From Roseobacter insulae (GTDB lineage Bacteria > Pseudomonadota > Alphaproteobacteria > Rhodobacterales > Rhodobacteraceae), in assembly GCF_019375555.1 (NCBI RefSeq), contig NZ_JAHXDN010000001.1, forward strand, positions 783,501 to 847,500: a DNA stretch of 64,000 nucleotides, given 5' to 3'. Shown here piece by piece: positions 38,785-48,191 of the stretch. Every line of letters begins with the position of its first letter. Position 1 is the first letter of the stretch. A program made the translations under genes and the position numbers. Under the pieces are notes generated by a model that worked only from the letters and a program-made list of their open reading frames with translations, did not search any database and was not told the origin of the DNA.

Positions 38785-39696
38785 ATGCGTCATGCCTCGG
38801 TCCCGATATCCTTCCAGACGATCCAAGTTGTATCGGATTTGCGATCTGTTGCGGCGACGGGCTTCGGGGCGCTTGCCGACAAGATTGGTGCGGCGCATAA
38901 ACCGGCTCTGCGGCGCATCATTTTCGAGCAAAGATGTGAATTGTCGTCGCGGGATGCCAAGGAAATTCATGCGGACCTGCTGCTTGCCGCGGCCTTGCCG
39001 GACAAGGGGCTGGACCCTTTCATGACCGCCACTGCGCTGCTGTTAGCGGATCGCCTGCAGAACGGCGCGGGTCACGACGACCTCTTTTGGAACTGGGACG
39101 CTTTTCAGGATCACTATCGCAAGGGCCCGTCACCCGTGCGGGCCGCATTGATGAACGGCTTCAGATGGGCCCATACAACGCGGCGTGTCAATCTGGACCA
39201 GCTGCCCGAAGCGCGCGACCTGCTGACCTACGACGGTGATGACCTGATCCGCATATTGAAGGTGATCGCGCGCTCCATGCCATCGGAGACACGCGATCTT
39301 GTGTGTACTGCAGGCCCGGCCGAAACGCGCGATGTGCACCGTACAGCGCTGGAGAACTGCCTGAAAGGCAGCTGCATTCTGTCAGAATACGGCGGCTGGT
39401 TCCCGGGGGAAGTCGTTGAACTGGTCTCCCTCGATCCGGAACATGCGGGGCATGCCGGATGCACCGCTCTCGTCTTGCTGGAAGCTTTGGTGACCAATGA
39501 CGCCAAGGGCCGGATGGCATTTCGGTGGGAAGAGCAGGCGGATCGGTACCTGCGCATGAAGTCGGACGTGCGGACCGCGATCCTCGCAGGTGTGCGCCAT
39601 CTTTACGAAATGTCGCCGGAGTGGCGGCCCTATGCCAGCTGGACGCCTGACCAGATCCTGCAAAAAGCCGTTGTGGTGCCATTCGCCAAGCCCTAA
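38785..39696 (+). CDS. Hypothetical protein
   Basis: A 303-residue protein that I do not recognise. No signal peptide or membrane segment is visible; the composition is that of a soluble, mostly helical cytoplasmic protein (LLLAAALPDKGLDPFMTATA, then MSPEWRPYASWTPDQILQKA). The length, codon usage in keeping with its neighbours and tight spacing (10 bp) to the next gene support it being real. A 7-bp inverted repeat sits directly before its start. It and the next gene separate dapD from the Hint pair. Confidence 0.6.
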   Translation: MRHASVPISFQTIQVVSDLRSVAATGFGALADKIGAAHKPALRRIIFEQRCELSSRDAKEIHADLLLAAALPDKGLDPFMTATALLLADRLQNGAGHDDLFWNWDAFQDHYRKGPSPVRAALMNGFRWAHTTRRVNLDQLPEARDLLTYDGDDLIRILKVIARSMPSETRDLVCTAGPAETRDVHRTALENCLKGSCILSEYGGWFPGEVVELVSLDPEHAGHAGCTALVLLEALVTNDAKGRMAFRWEEQADRYLRMKSDVRTAILAGVRHLYEMSPEWRPYASWTPDQILQKAVVVPFAKP

Positions 39697-39706
39697 CAAT
39701 CAGGGC

Positions 39707-40060
39707 ATGGCACACCCAAAGAAACCCTCGCGTCAGCAGGTCTACACCCTTGTTGTTCAAATTGGACGCAAGGACGGGGACGGTTTGCCGAAAAAGGCGA
39801 CCGGTGCCGGTCTCGTGGTGTTTGCCAGCGGCATCGACGAGGCCGAAGCGGTGCGAGAGACCGTGGCCGTTCTGAAACAGGCCGACACGGCGCCGCTGGA
39901 TGTCACCGGATACGGCACGTTGGAGGAACGTCTGGCCGAGGGGCACGATATCGACGCGGAGGAGAAGAGCCTCATGCAGCGTGCGCTGGACGAGAATGCC
40001 GTGATTATCGCGCAGATGGAGCCGTTTTACGGCACCCATCCGGCCGCTGATGCCGATTAG
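39707..40060 (+). CDS. Hypothetical small protein
   Basis: A 117-residue soluble protein, family not recognised. It begins with a basic stretch (MAHPKKPSRQQ), then a beta-strand-like VYTLVVQIGRKDG, and ends acidic. Segments such as GIDEAEAVRETVAVLKQ and SLMQRALDENAVIIAQM suggest alternating strands and helices of a small alpha/beta fold. ATG 39707 is chosen since CAGGG lies directly upstream and earlier codons overlap the previous gene. The stop overlaps the convergent Hint gene by four bases. Confidence 0.55.
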   Translation: MAHPKKPSRQQVYTLVVQIGRKDGDGLPKKATGAGLVVFASGIDEAEAVRETVAVLKQADTAPLDVTGYGTLEERLAEGHDIDAEEKSLMQRALDENAVIIAQMEPFYGTHPAADAD

Positions 40061-41151
40061 GCGGCCCGCTGACGCGCCAGATGGATGGCCTCGAACCACT
40101 TCAAGACCTTGAAGGCCGCCCGGCCATGCTCCGGCAGGCTGTTGCGGTCAAATCCCCGCAATACGGTCGCTGGCAGGTGCGCCGGTTTGCGGCGCAAACG
40201 CCCGATATAGAGACTTTCCAGAGCCGTGCCCGCAACCATCATCGCCTCGTGGCCGGGCAGGATAACCTGCGAATACTGCTGTGTGGGTCCGGTTGATTCC
40301 GACAACGCGGCAAATCCATTGATGAGATGCCGCGCAGGGGTCAGAACCGCCTCCTGAGAAAACAGGTACTCCACTTCGGATCCGTCAATGACCAGACGCT
40401 GTTCGGGCGTTACGATGACATCTTCAAGCAAGCCGAAGTATGGCGCGCGCAACCGAACCGGGGCAAAGCTGCCCCGCGCGGGCACGGTGCGATCGACGCG
40501 GTGCAACACAGGCACGATGTCCCCGCCGCGCGTGTACACCGTATCGCCGCGTTTCAATGTGCCAAGGGCGCGATAACCATTGGGCGTGGCCACGGCGGCC
40601 AGTGGCGACAGCGACGGCATCGGTCCAACCGGTTCGATCTGATCGGACAGGGCCGCGAAAACTACATCGCTTGCAAACCCGTGGTCTTCCTGCGCCATCA
40701 GCATATTGCGCAAGTCCTGCAGCGCCATCGGGCGCACATCGCGCACCATGACGGAGGCGATCTGATGTTCTTCGGGTCGCTCGACAGTCAGCCGCGCCCA
40801 GGCATTGGGGGCATCCCATGAAAACGTGATCCGAAGCACATCCGTTCGGGCCGGGGTGCTGTGTTGCAGGGCAGCATGCGCAATGTTTTCACCCTGTACC
40901 TGAACCAGCGAAATACCCCCGCCGGGGATGGCCTGAAAAGTCAGGCTGCGTTGGTCAGGCCACCCGTAGCTGTAGCCCAGCAGAACCTGCGGGCGCCCGT
41001 CCGGCGACAGACGGGTTTCGAAAGTGAGGCTGCCGCGGGCCAGAAGAAACCCGTCGTCACCGGGGTAGAGGCGGCTGTCGTGACGGTCGTGCCCCACACC
41101 GCGCAGTGAAAACCGCCTCTCCTTGTGATCCGAAATCGCGAGCCATGCCAT
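40057..41151 (-). CDS. Hint-domain protein with degenerate catalytic residues
   Basis: A 364-residue protein. The N-terminal half (about 1-175) is a beta-rich domain of unknown type (LAISDHKERRFSLRGVG). From about residue 184 it aligns with the Hint domain of its neighbour, with GTLKRGDTVYTRGG and RGSFAPVRLRAPYFG matching. But the Cys that opens the domain (CFVAGT in the neighbour) is Ala (LAAVAT), and the block-B His (SPLHRI) is Gln (TPEQRL). Self-processing is therefore doubtful. It starts one base after the upstream stop, so it is strictly co-translated with the intact Hint protein. Confidence 0.75.
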   Translation of the reverse strand: MAWLAISDHKERRFSLRGVGHDRHDSRLYPGDDGFLLARGSLTFETRLSPDGRPQVLLGYSYGWPDQRSLTFQAIPGGGISLVQVQGENIAHAALQHSTPARTDVLRITFSWDAPNAWARLTVERPEEHQIASVMVRDVRPMALQDLRNMLMAQEDHGFASDVVFAALSDQIEPVGPMPSLSPLAAVATPNGYRALGTLKRGDTVYTRGGDIVPVLHRVDRTVPARGSFAPVRLRAPYFGLLEDVIVTPEQRLVIDGSEVEYLFSQEAVLTPARHLINGFAALSESTGPTQQYSQVILPGHEAMMVAGTALESLYIGRLRRKPAHLPATVLRGFDRNSLPEHGRAAFKVLKWFEAIHLARQRAA

Positions 41152-41152
41152 G

Positions 41153-42736
41153 TTACGCGGCCCGACCGGCAGCGCGCAAAAGCTCTGCCTCGTAGCGTTT
41201 GAGTGTGCGTCGGGCGGCAGCGCTGTATCCTCGGCCGGTTTCAGGGTCTATGTCGGGAAAAATTGAGCATATCTCGTCGATGATTTCGCGCTCGAACACC
41301 TCAGTTGTCTGGGGCCCGGGCAAAAAGCTTTCTGTCGCCAACCCTTCGGAAAAGATCACCTGGTGCCGATCAAACATCAGGTGCACATAGGTCACGCTGC
41401 CGCCCTCGCGTTTTCGCACGGAACCGTCGTTGACGAGGTCCTTCGCCGACACCAGAACCTCCGCCTCGCCAAAAAGCAGTTCGGCGACCGTGTCGCGGAT
41501 CAGGATGCGGTGCAGGGGCGAGACGAGGACATGGCCATGTTTGCCAAATGTGTTTGCACGGATGTGGATCGGGGCGAAGGCGCCAGCGGCTGCCACGGTG
41601 CGTGTCCCGATCCAGCGGAGAGGTTGCGGCCCGTCATCCTGGGTTATCACCAGATCGCCGGGTTTCAACCGTTCAACCATCATATTGCCATGCGCCGTCG
41701 CGATCATCGTACCCGCCACGAAACAGGGGACGGAGGTTGCGTTCACATAGCCGACATCGGTGTTGCCGCCATTTGAAATGGAATAGGTGAAGTTGAAGTT
41801 TTCGGCATCCCCGTCACCCAGAACACTGAAGGTGCCGTCAGCATTCAGAGTCACCTCCTGACCGGTCGGCAGCGTGATCGTATCCCCGGCGGTGACTGCC
41901 TGGCCATTGATATGGGTGATTGTCAGGGTGCCGGGACCTTCGTTTACGTCATTGTCGAGAACGTTGAAGGTCTTGGTGCCATTGGCAAAGACCTGCACAT
42001 TGTCTGAGACGGCGACCAGTTCGGTCTGGATGGAATCCGCGGCAATCAGCAGGTTGGAATCGTATCGGTGATCAGAGACGTCGGCAATGCCGATGCGAAT
42101 GCTGTTCACCTGATCCGGAACGACATTCATTGTCAGCGTCAGAGTGATGGTGAACCCGTCCATCTCGGTGTTGTAATCGTCGTTCTGGTTGTCAACGAAC
42201 ATGTTGATATTATTGGATGTGTTGACGTTTCCGGGATCAACATCGCCGTTGCCGACGTCCATGTTCACTTGGCTGCCGTTGACCCACACACCCACAAAAT
42301 CCTGATAGATGGAGTTCTGGAATTCAGGGTATTCTTCGGACGAGAACACGAACTGGATGGTCATCTGATCGTGGTCGGGAACAAAATCGACGTCCAGATA
42401 GGCCGCGTCATAGGTGCGCGTACCGGCGGATGCATTGAACTGCGGGTTGTTGTTTTGCCCGCTGGTATTGACGGAGGTGCTGTTGCTTCTGTTCGACGAC
42501 CCGCTGCTGTTGGTGAAGCGCTCCGCGTTGCCGGTGGACAGGATGACGCCGGAATCGCCTGGCGTGGCCGTGGGGGAAATTGCATCGCCGTCCGAATATA
42601 TGCCCGCACTGTCTATATCGCCGGTGTAGGACGCAGTTTCCACACGCACCCCGTCGCCGAAAATCGCGGCAGCCATGTCAGCTGCGTCAACGCCTTCGCG
42701 CACTGTCTGCACAGGCAGCTTGGATGCTGCAACCAT
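41153..42736 (-). CDS. Choice-of-anchor L/Hint domain protein
   Basis: A 527-residue, acidic, Asn- and Asp-rich protein, probably secreted. ATG 42736 has GAGG upstream. The N-terminal part is the choice-of-anchor L type domain (ETASYTGDIDSAGIY, SGVILSTGNAERF, FVFSSEEYPEFQN). A cadherin-like/VCBS segment follows (FNVLDNDVNEGPGTLTITH). A Hint (hedgehog/intein) domain begins at Cys338 (PCFVAGTMIATAHG) and has the block-B His in SPLHRILI. No classical signal peptide is seen; a type I secretion route is possible but unproven. A CtrA-type box lies upstream. Confidence 0.8.
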   Translation of the reverse strand: MVAASKLPVQTVREGVDAADMAAAIFGDGVRVETASYTGDIDSAGIYSDGDAISPTATPGDSGVILSTGNAERFTNSSGSSNRSNSTSVNTSGQNNNPQFNASAGTRTYDAAYLDVDFVPDHDQMTIQFVFSSEEYPEFQNSIYQDFVGVWVNGSQVNMDVGNGDVDPGNVNTSNNINMFVDNQNDDYNTEMDGFTITLTLTMNVVPDQVNSIRIGIADVSDHRYDSNLLIAADSIQTELVAVSDNVQVFANGTKTFNVLDNDVNEGPGTLTITHINGQAVTAGDTITLPTGQEVTLNADGTFSVLGDGDAENFNFTYSISNGGNTDVGYVNATSVPCFVAGTMIATAHGNMMVERLKPGDLVITQDDGPQPLRWIGTRTVAAAGAFAPIHIRANTFGKHGHVLVSPLHRILIRDTVAELLFGEAEVLVSAKDLVNDGSVRKREGGSVTYVHLMFDRHQVIFSEGLATESFLPGPQTTEVFEREIIDEICSIFPDIDPETGRGYSAAARRTLKRYEAELLRAAGRAA

Positions 42737-42874
42737 ACCCCTTGCCTCGTACCCTCGGTCGAGACAGTGCATCGGACGACCACCCGGACAACCGGTTGTG
42801 TTCTATCTGTCTGTTGTGCGCCGGGCCCCAATTTTATGGTGACCAAACTGCTGATGCCCTGCCTCGGGTTATTG

Positions 42875-42889
42875 TTAACAATTCGTTAA
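42875..42889. promoter_or_regulatory. Perfect CtrA-type box (TTAA-N7-TTAA)
   Basis: TTAA at 42875-42878 and TTAA at 42886-42889 are separated by exactly 7 bp, inside two GTTAAC palindromes. This is the full CtrA consensus of alphaproteobacteria. It lies between the divergent Hint gene (start 42736) and dapE (start 43000). CtrA often controls surface and motility genes in this group, so the Hint protein is the likelier target. Confidence 0.6.
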
Positions 42890-42999
42890 CACGCATGACG
42901 CGTTTTTGTTAAGCTTTTCTTGAGTGCTCCTCTTGGCATTGCGGCGAATTAGTCACAAACCTAGGGCAAGCCTTGTGCCGATTTGAATAGGAAGCCCTG

Positions 43000-44145
43000 A
43001 TGTCTGCCACTGATCCCGTTGCGCTGACCGCTGATCTGGTCCGTTGTGCCTCTGTGACGCCGACCGACGACGGGGCGCTGGATGTGCTGCATGACCTGCT
43101 GAGCGGAGCGGGGTTTGACTGCAGTTGGGCAAACCGCGGCGAGGTGCGGAACCTGTTCGCGCGCTGGGGCGCGAAAGCGCATGCGCGCACCTTTGGTTTC
43201 AACGGCCACACGGATGTTGTTCCCGTCGGCGATATTGCCGCGTGGACGCACCCGCCGTTCGGTGCCGACGTAACAGAGGGTAGGATGTATGGCCGCGGTA
43301 CCACGGATATGAAGTCCGGGGTCGCGGCTTTTGCCGCCGCCGCGGTGGATTTCGTGCGCGACACGCCCCCGGAAGGTGCAATCATCCTTGCGATCACCGG
43401 CGACGAGGAGGGCGAAGCAGTCGACGGGACAACCGCTCTGCTTGCCCATATGGCGGATCAGGGCGAGCGGATGGCCGTCTGTCTTGTGGGCGAGCCGACC
43501 TGCCCCGACACCATGGGGGAAATGATGAAAATTGGACGGCGCGGTTCCATGACGGCCTGGATCAAGGTGATGGGTCGGCAGGGTCACTCCGCCTATCCGC
43601 ACCGCGCGCTTAATCCCTTGCCTGCGATGATCCGTCTGATGGATCGGTTTGCCCGTCATGAACTCGACAAGGGCACGGGTCATTTCGATCCCTCCACGCT
43701 GGCAGTTGTGACTGTTGATACCGGCAATCCCGCGACAAACGTGATCCCCGCAGAATGTCGTGCCGCCATCAATATCAGGTTCAATGATACGCATAGCGGG
43801 GCATCGTTAAGCGCGTGGATCAAAGGCGAAATTGCCCGTATAGAGACTGAATTCGGGGTCACCACGGACCTCAGGATCAAGATTTCAGGCGAGAGTTTCC
43901 TTACGCCGCCGGGGGCCTTGTCGGATCTTGTCTCGGCCGCGGTAGAGGCCGAGACGGGCGTGCAGCCTGTCTTGTCGACCACTGGCGGCACATCGGATGC
44001 GCGGTTTGTGAAAGAGCATTGTCCGGTTGTCGAATTCGGCCTTGTCGGTCAGTCCATGCACCAGGTGGATGAACATGTTCAGGTGGCGCATATTCATCAA
44101 CTTAAATCCATCTATCGGCGCATCCTTGCGGATTATTTCGCATGA
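43000..44145 (+). CDS. dapE: Succinyl-diaminopimelate desuccinylase
   Basis: A 381-residue M20-family metallohydrolase that releases LL-diaminopimelate from its N-succinyl form. Zinc ligands appear in [27 protein letters not shown] and [12 protein letters not shown], and the C-terminal His in [10 protein letters not shown]. The enzyme follows DapD in the succinylase branch. It overlaps the GNAT gene by four bases. A plausible GGAAG ribosome site precedes the start. Confidence 0.96.
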   Translation: MSATDPVALTADLVRCASVTPTDDGALDVLHDLLSGAGFDCSWANRGEVRNLFARWGAKAHARTFGFNGHTDVVPVGDIAAWTHPPFGADVTEGRMYGRGTTDMKSGVAAFAAAAVDFVRDTPPEGAIILAITGDEEGEAVDGTTALLAHMADQGERMAVCLVGEPTCPDTMGEMMKIGRRGSMTAWIKVMGRQGHSAYPHRALNPLPAMIRLMDRFARHELDKGTGHFDPSTLAVVTVDTGNPATNVIPAECRAAINIRFNDTHSGASLSAWIKGEIARIETEFGVTTDLRIKISGESFLTPPGALSDLVSAAVEAETGVQPVLSTTGGTSDARFVKEHCPVVEFGLVGQSMHQVDEHVQVAHIHQLKSIYRRILADYFA

Positions 44146-44564
44146 GCGTGAGAATTGAGCGGACCGATGACACCGAAGCCTGCCTGGCCCTGCGCCGTAT
44201 TGTCTTTATCGAAGAGCAGGGCGTCGCCGAGGCGGAGGAGGTCGATGCTCTGGACGCGGAGGCGTTGCATCTTCTCGCGCAGGATGACGAAACGCCGGTG
44301 GGTACGGCGCGCCTCGTCTTCAAGGGTGATACGGTCAAGATCGGGCGCGTCTGTGTGCTCAAATCGCATCGCGGCACCGGTCTGGGCGCAAGTCTTATCC
44401 GAGCAGCGCTTGATGTCGCCCGAAGTGTTCCCGGGGTTTCGCGGGCGCAACTGGGGGCGCAATTACATGCGCTCCCGTTTTACCGGAAACTCGGGTTTGC
44501 CGCCTATGGGCCGACATATGATGACGCCGGGATCGCGCATCGGGATATGGAGCAGCCTTTGTGA
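44142..44564 (+). CDS. GNAT-family N-acetyltransferase
   Basis: A 140-residue acetyltransferase of the ElaA/GNAT type. The acetyl-CoA-binding region is [20 protein letters not shown] (motif R-x-x-G-x-G/A), followed by [19 protein letters not shown], typical of this group. The substrate is unknown. It overlaps dapE upstream and the DUF2064 gene downstream by four bases each, so all three are translated together. Confidence 0.9.
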   Translation: MSVRIERTDDTEACLALRRIVFIEEQGVAEAEEVDALDAEALHLLAQDDETPVGTARLVFKGDTVKIGRVCVLKSHRGTGLGASLIRAALDVARSVPGVSRAQLGAQLHALPFYRKLGFAAYGPTYDDAGIAHRDMEQPL

Positions 44565-45160
44565 GGCAAACCCTTGTCGTCATGGTGAAGGAGCCGCACC
44601 CCGGTCGTGTCAAAACCCGGCTCGGTCGCGATATAGGCATGGTACCGGCCGCATGGTGGTTTCGGCATCAGACGCGGGCGCTGCTGCGTCGGCTTTCCGA
44701 TCCGCGCTGGCAGATCGTACTGGCGGTCAGCCCGGATGCCGAAGGGGGCAAAAGCAGGGTCTGGCCGGATCACCTGCCACGTATGGTGCAAGGGCGCGGG
44801 GATCTCGGTAACCGCATGGCCCGCGCCTTCCGCTACCCATGCCATGGGCCGCTTTGCATCATCGGCGCCGATATTCCCGGCATTCGGAAGTCGCATATCA
44901 ACCGGGCCTTTCGGGCCCTGGGCCATGCCGAGGTGGTCTTTGGCCCGGCACCGGACGGTGGTTTCTGGTTGATGGGCCTGAAACGAACGCGGGCCCTGCC
45001 CGCCGGGATTTTTGCCGATGTACGATGGTCAACCGAGCACGCATTGGACGACACTCGCAAAAGCGTACCGCATCTGCGCGCGGCGCATGTCGATATCTTG
45101 CGAGATGTAGACACCGGGCACGATTTGCGCATGACGACACCGGGCGCGCGTGCTACCTGA
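44561..45160 (+). CDS. DUF2064/TIGR04282 family glycosyltransferase-like protein
   Basis: A 199-residue protein with GTG start 44561. The N-terminus LVVMVKEPHPGRVKTRLG is the family's nucleotide-binding motif, comparable with nucleotidyl/glycosyltransferases of the GT-A fold. The acidic DxD-like motif is in LCIIGADIPGI, then EVVFGPAPDGGFWLMGLK. Some relatives are linked with arsenosugar or cofactor synthesis, but most are uncharacterised. It overlaps the GNAT gene by four bases. Confidence 0.82.
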   Translation: MRQTLVVMVKEPHPGRVKTRLGRDIGMVPAAWWFRHQTRALLRRLSDPRWQIVLAVSPDAEGGKSRVWPDHLPRMVQGRGDLGNRMARAFRYPCHGPLCIIGADIPGIRKSHINRAFRALGHAEVVFGPAPDGGFWLMGLKRTRALPAGIFADVRWSTEHALDDTRKSVPHLRAAHVDILRDVDTGHDLRMTTPGARAT

Positions 45161-45165
45161 GGGAT

Positions 45166-47421
45166 ATGAGCCGCATCCCCTCAAAATCAGACATTCTGGA
45201 CTGGATCAGTGAGAACCCAACACTGACCGCGAAACGCGATATCGCGAAGGCTTTTGGCATCAAGGGGGCCGCGCGAATTGATCTGAAGCGCGTCTTGAAA
45301 GAGCTGGAGGCCGATGGTCAGCTGGAAAAGCGCAAGCGCAGTTACCAGGATCCGGATCGGCTGCCCCCCGTCAGTGTTTTGCAGATCACCGGGCCGGATG
45401 CGGACGGTGATTTGTTTGCCAAGCCTATGGAATGGCACGGTGAAGGTATCGAACCGGTCGTGCTGGTGATCCCGCGGGCGTCCGACCCGGCCCTTGCGGC
45501 AGGAGACCGCATTCTTGCACGTCTGACCTTGGTCAAGGCTCATGATCACAATTACGAGGCGCGCCTGATCCGGCGGATCGGGTCAAACCCAAAACGGGTG
45601 CTGGGGATTTTTCGAAAAACGGCTGAGGGCGGGCGGATCCAACCCATCGACAAAGGGTCGGACAAGGAATGGCAGGTGGCCGGCGACGCGACCCATGGTG
45701 CGCGCGACGGTGAGTTGGTCGAAGCAGAACAGGCGGGGCCAAAGGGCCGCATGGGTCTGCCGCGGGCGCGGGTTGTCGAACGGCTCGGCGACCCCTCCGC
45801 GGCGAAGGCGGTGTCACTGATTGCCATTCACCAGCACGGTATCCCGGATAGATTTCCAGATGATGTGATCGCCGAAGCGGATCGCGCCAAACCCGCGACG
45901 CAGAAAGACCGCGAGGATTTGCGGGATTTACCGCTAATTACCATCGACCCGTCGGACGCCCGCGATCACGATGATGCCTGTTATGCGCAGGCGGACGACG
46001 ACCCGGAAAATACGGGGGGTCATATCGTCTGGGTGGCGATCGCGGATGTGGCTGCCTACGTCACGCCGGGGTCGGCGCTGGACCGCGAGGCCCGCAACCG
46101 CGGCAATTCCACCTATTTCCCGGATCGCGTGGTGCCGATGCTGCCTGACAGGTTGTCAGGCGATCTGTGTTCGCTGCACGAAGGGGTGCCCCGCGCCTGT
46201 ATTGCAGTGCGGATGAAACTGGACGCAGACGGCAACAAACTGGCGCATAGCTTCCATCGTGGTCTTATGCGGTCCCCCGCGTCGTTGCATTACGAGGAAG
46301 TGCAGCAAGCCGTTGATGGGACCCCGAATGAGCGGTGCGGACCCTTGTTAGAGCCTGTGCTGAAGCCTCTTTATGCCGCCTATGAGGCGTTGGTTTCGGC
46401 GCGCGAAAGGCGCCAGCCCTTGGAGCTGGACCTGCCGGAACGCCGCATCGAACTTGATGACGACGGAAAGGTGATTTCGGTCAATTTCAAGGAGCGGCTT
46501 GATGCGCACCGGCTGATCGAGGAATTCATGGTGCTGGCGAATGTCTCGGCGGCGGAAACCCTGATGGCTAAGAAAATACCGCTGCTCTTCCGGGTTCACG
46601 AAGAGCCCAGCCCGGAAAAGCTGGATGCGCTGCGCGAGACGGCCCGGGCCAGCGGGTTGAACCTCGCAAAGGGGCAGGTGTTGAAAACCTCTCACCTGAA
46701 CCGTCTCCTCAACGATGCCGCTGGCCTGGACGAAGCCGAACTGATCAACATGTCCACGCTGCGCTCGATGACACAGGCGTATTATGCGCCGCAGAACCTT
46801 GGCCATTTTGGCCTGGCGCTGGCGCGCTACGCCCATTTCACCTCGCCCATCCGGCGCTATTCCGACCTGATCGTGCACCGCGCGCTGATTTCGGCACATG
46901 GATGGGGCAAGGACGGGTTGCGCCCGGAAGACTATGATGAGCTTGAGAAGGTCGGCCAGCATATCTCCGATACCGAGCGGCGCTCCATGATGGCGGAGCG
47001 GGATACTGTTGACCGCTATATGGCCGCGTTTCTCAGCGAACGTGTGGGCAATGAATTCACCGGTCGGGTTAGCGGGATCGCGCGGTTCGGCGTCTTTGTG
47101 AAGCTTGATGAGACCGGGGCGGACGGGCTGATCCCCATGCGCTCCATCGGGCGCGAGTACTTCCACTTCGATGCCGAAGCGGGCACGTTGATGGGGGCGG
47201 ATACCGGCATGATGATCAGCCTCGGCCAGCGCGCAATCGTGCGTCTCACCGAGGCTGCTCCTGTTACCGGCGGCATCGCACTGGAACTTTTGTCGTTGGA
47301 TGGGGATGCTATTCCGCAGGGCCGCAGGTCTCCGGCAGGGCGTTCGCCCCGGCGCCGTAGCGTCAAGGCGAAGCGGAAGGCCGACAAGACCAAGCGCAAG
47401 GTCAAGCGCAGCCGCCGTTAG
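45166..47421 (+). CDS. rnr: Ribonuclease R
   Basis: A 751-residue 3'-5' exoribonuclease that degrades structured RNA. ATG 45166, with GAGGG upstream, starts MSRIPSKSDILDWI. An N-terminal winged-helix-like region precedes the cold-shock domains. The RNB catalytic domain shows ITIDPSDARDHDDACYA, with the acidic residues that hold magnesium, and YAHFTSPIRRYSDLIVHR. A C-terminal S1 domain (GRVSGIARFGVFVKLDETG) is followed by a very basic tail of Arg, Lys and Ser. Confidence 0.95.
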   Translation: MSRIPSKSDILDWISENPTLTAKRDIAKAFGIKGAARIDLKRVLKELEADGQLEKRKRSYQDPDRLPPVSVLQITGPDADGDLFAKPMEWHGEGIEPVVLVIPRASDPALAAGDRILARLTLVKAHDHNYEARLIRRIGSNPKRVLGIFRKTAEGGRIQPIDKGSDKEWQVAGDATHGARDGELVEAEQAGPKGRMGLPRARVVERLGDPSAAKAVSLIAIHQHGIPDRFPDDVIAEADRAKPATQKDREDLRDLPLITIDPSDARDHDDACYAQADDDPENTGGHIVWVAIADVAAYVTPGSALDREARNRGNSTYFPDRVVPMLPDRLSGDLCSLHEGVPRACIAVRMKLDADGNKLAHSFHRGLMRSPASLHYEEVQQAVDGTPNERCGPLLEPVLKPLYAAYEALVSARERRQPLELDLPERRIELDDDGKVISVNFKERLDAHRLIEEFMVLANVSAAETLMAKKIPLLFRVHEEPSPEKLDALRETARASGLNLAKGQVLKTSHLNRLLNDAAGLDEAELINMSTLRSMTQAYYAPQNLGHFGLALARYAHFTSPIRRYSDLIVHRALISAHGWGKDGLRPEDYDELEKVGQHISDTERRSMMAERDTVDRYMAAFLSERVGNEFTGRVSGIARFGVFVKLDETGADGLIPMRSIGREYFHFDAEAGTLMGADTGMMISLGQRAIVRLTEAAPVTGGIALELLSLDGDAIPQGRRSPAGRSPRRRSVKAKRKADKTKRKVKRSRR

Positions 47422-48110
47422 CCGAGCATTTCCTCGACCCGCGCGATATAGGCCATAAGTACAGCATTTTCCTGAATACGATTAGACAGCAGGGTATTGC
47501 CGGGGCTGGCGACAGCTGCACTCAGCATCGGCCCGACAGAGGCGTCTGCAGCGGTGGGCCGCTCTCCGAAGAGAAAGCGATTTTGCCACAGTCGTGTTGA
47601 AATGGCCTCCAGATCAGGCTCCAGCCGCGCCAGGCGCTGCGTTGCGGTGAATCGCCCAAGCCCTTGGATCTGCATACCTTTCAGGACGTCCTTGCGGACC
47701 TTGTTCGCGACAATCCTGCGCAGCAGCTGCGGCACCGATGCAAAATAGGTCTCCCTGACTTCCGGCCATACGGCGTCGTTGTCCCAGCGATCCAGCAGAA
47801 TGTGGAAATAGAGATGCTCCTCGGCCATGCGAATAAAGGCGCGTGACGTGGCTTTTTCCATCTCCGACAGCCCTGCATCGAAGCGGGCCCCTTTCGATTC
47901 CAGATAGGCGCGGATCATGTCGCTGTCGGCGATCAGTTGATCCTCGGCGCGGATGACGGGTAGCTTTCTGTGCGGCATCATGCGCGGGTCCAGGGTGTTT
48001 TCACGCCGCCACTGTTGGCCGGACAGCTTCAGAAAATGCGCCGCCTTGTTGCAAAACGGGCTACCAGAAAACTGTCCGAAGGCGGGCGGGTAAGTTAGCA
48101 GTGTAATCAT
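47418..48110 (-). CDS. Glutathione S-transferase-like protein
   Basis: A 230-residue GST-fold protein. The N-terminal thioredoxin-like part starts LLTYPPAFGQFSGSPFCNKA, and the C-terminal helical part has RFLFGERPTAADASVGPML, a common GST-C motif. The pattern recalls the metaxin/FAX-like subgroup rather than classical detoxifying GSTs. It is divergent from the WYL regulator with 81 bp between starts, suggesting that regulator controls it. The stop overlaps rnr's stop by four bases. Confidence 0.82.
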   Translation of the reverse strand: MITLLTYPPAFGQFSGSPFCNKAAHFLKLSGQQWRRENTLDPRMMPHRKLPVIRAEDQLIADSDMIRAYLESKGARFDAGLSEMEKATSRAFIRMAEEHLYFHILLDRWDNDAVWPEVRETYFASVPQLLRRIVANKVRKDVLKGMQIQGLGRFTATQRLARLEPDLEAISTRLWQNRFLFGERPTAADASVGPMLSAAVASPGNTLLSNRIQENAVLMAYIARVEEMLG

Positions 48111-48191
48111 GGTGCGTGCTCCATTTGTTCTGACGCAAAACTAACCGCAGCTCCTGTCAAATTCTGTCAGCACATGTGATATGCTGCCGGT

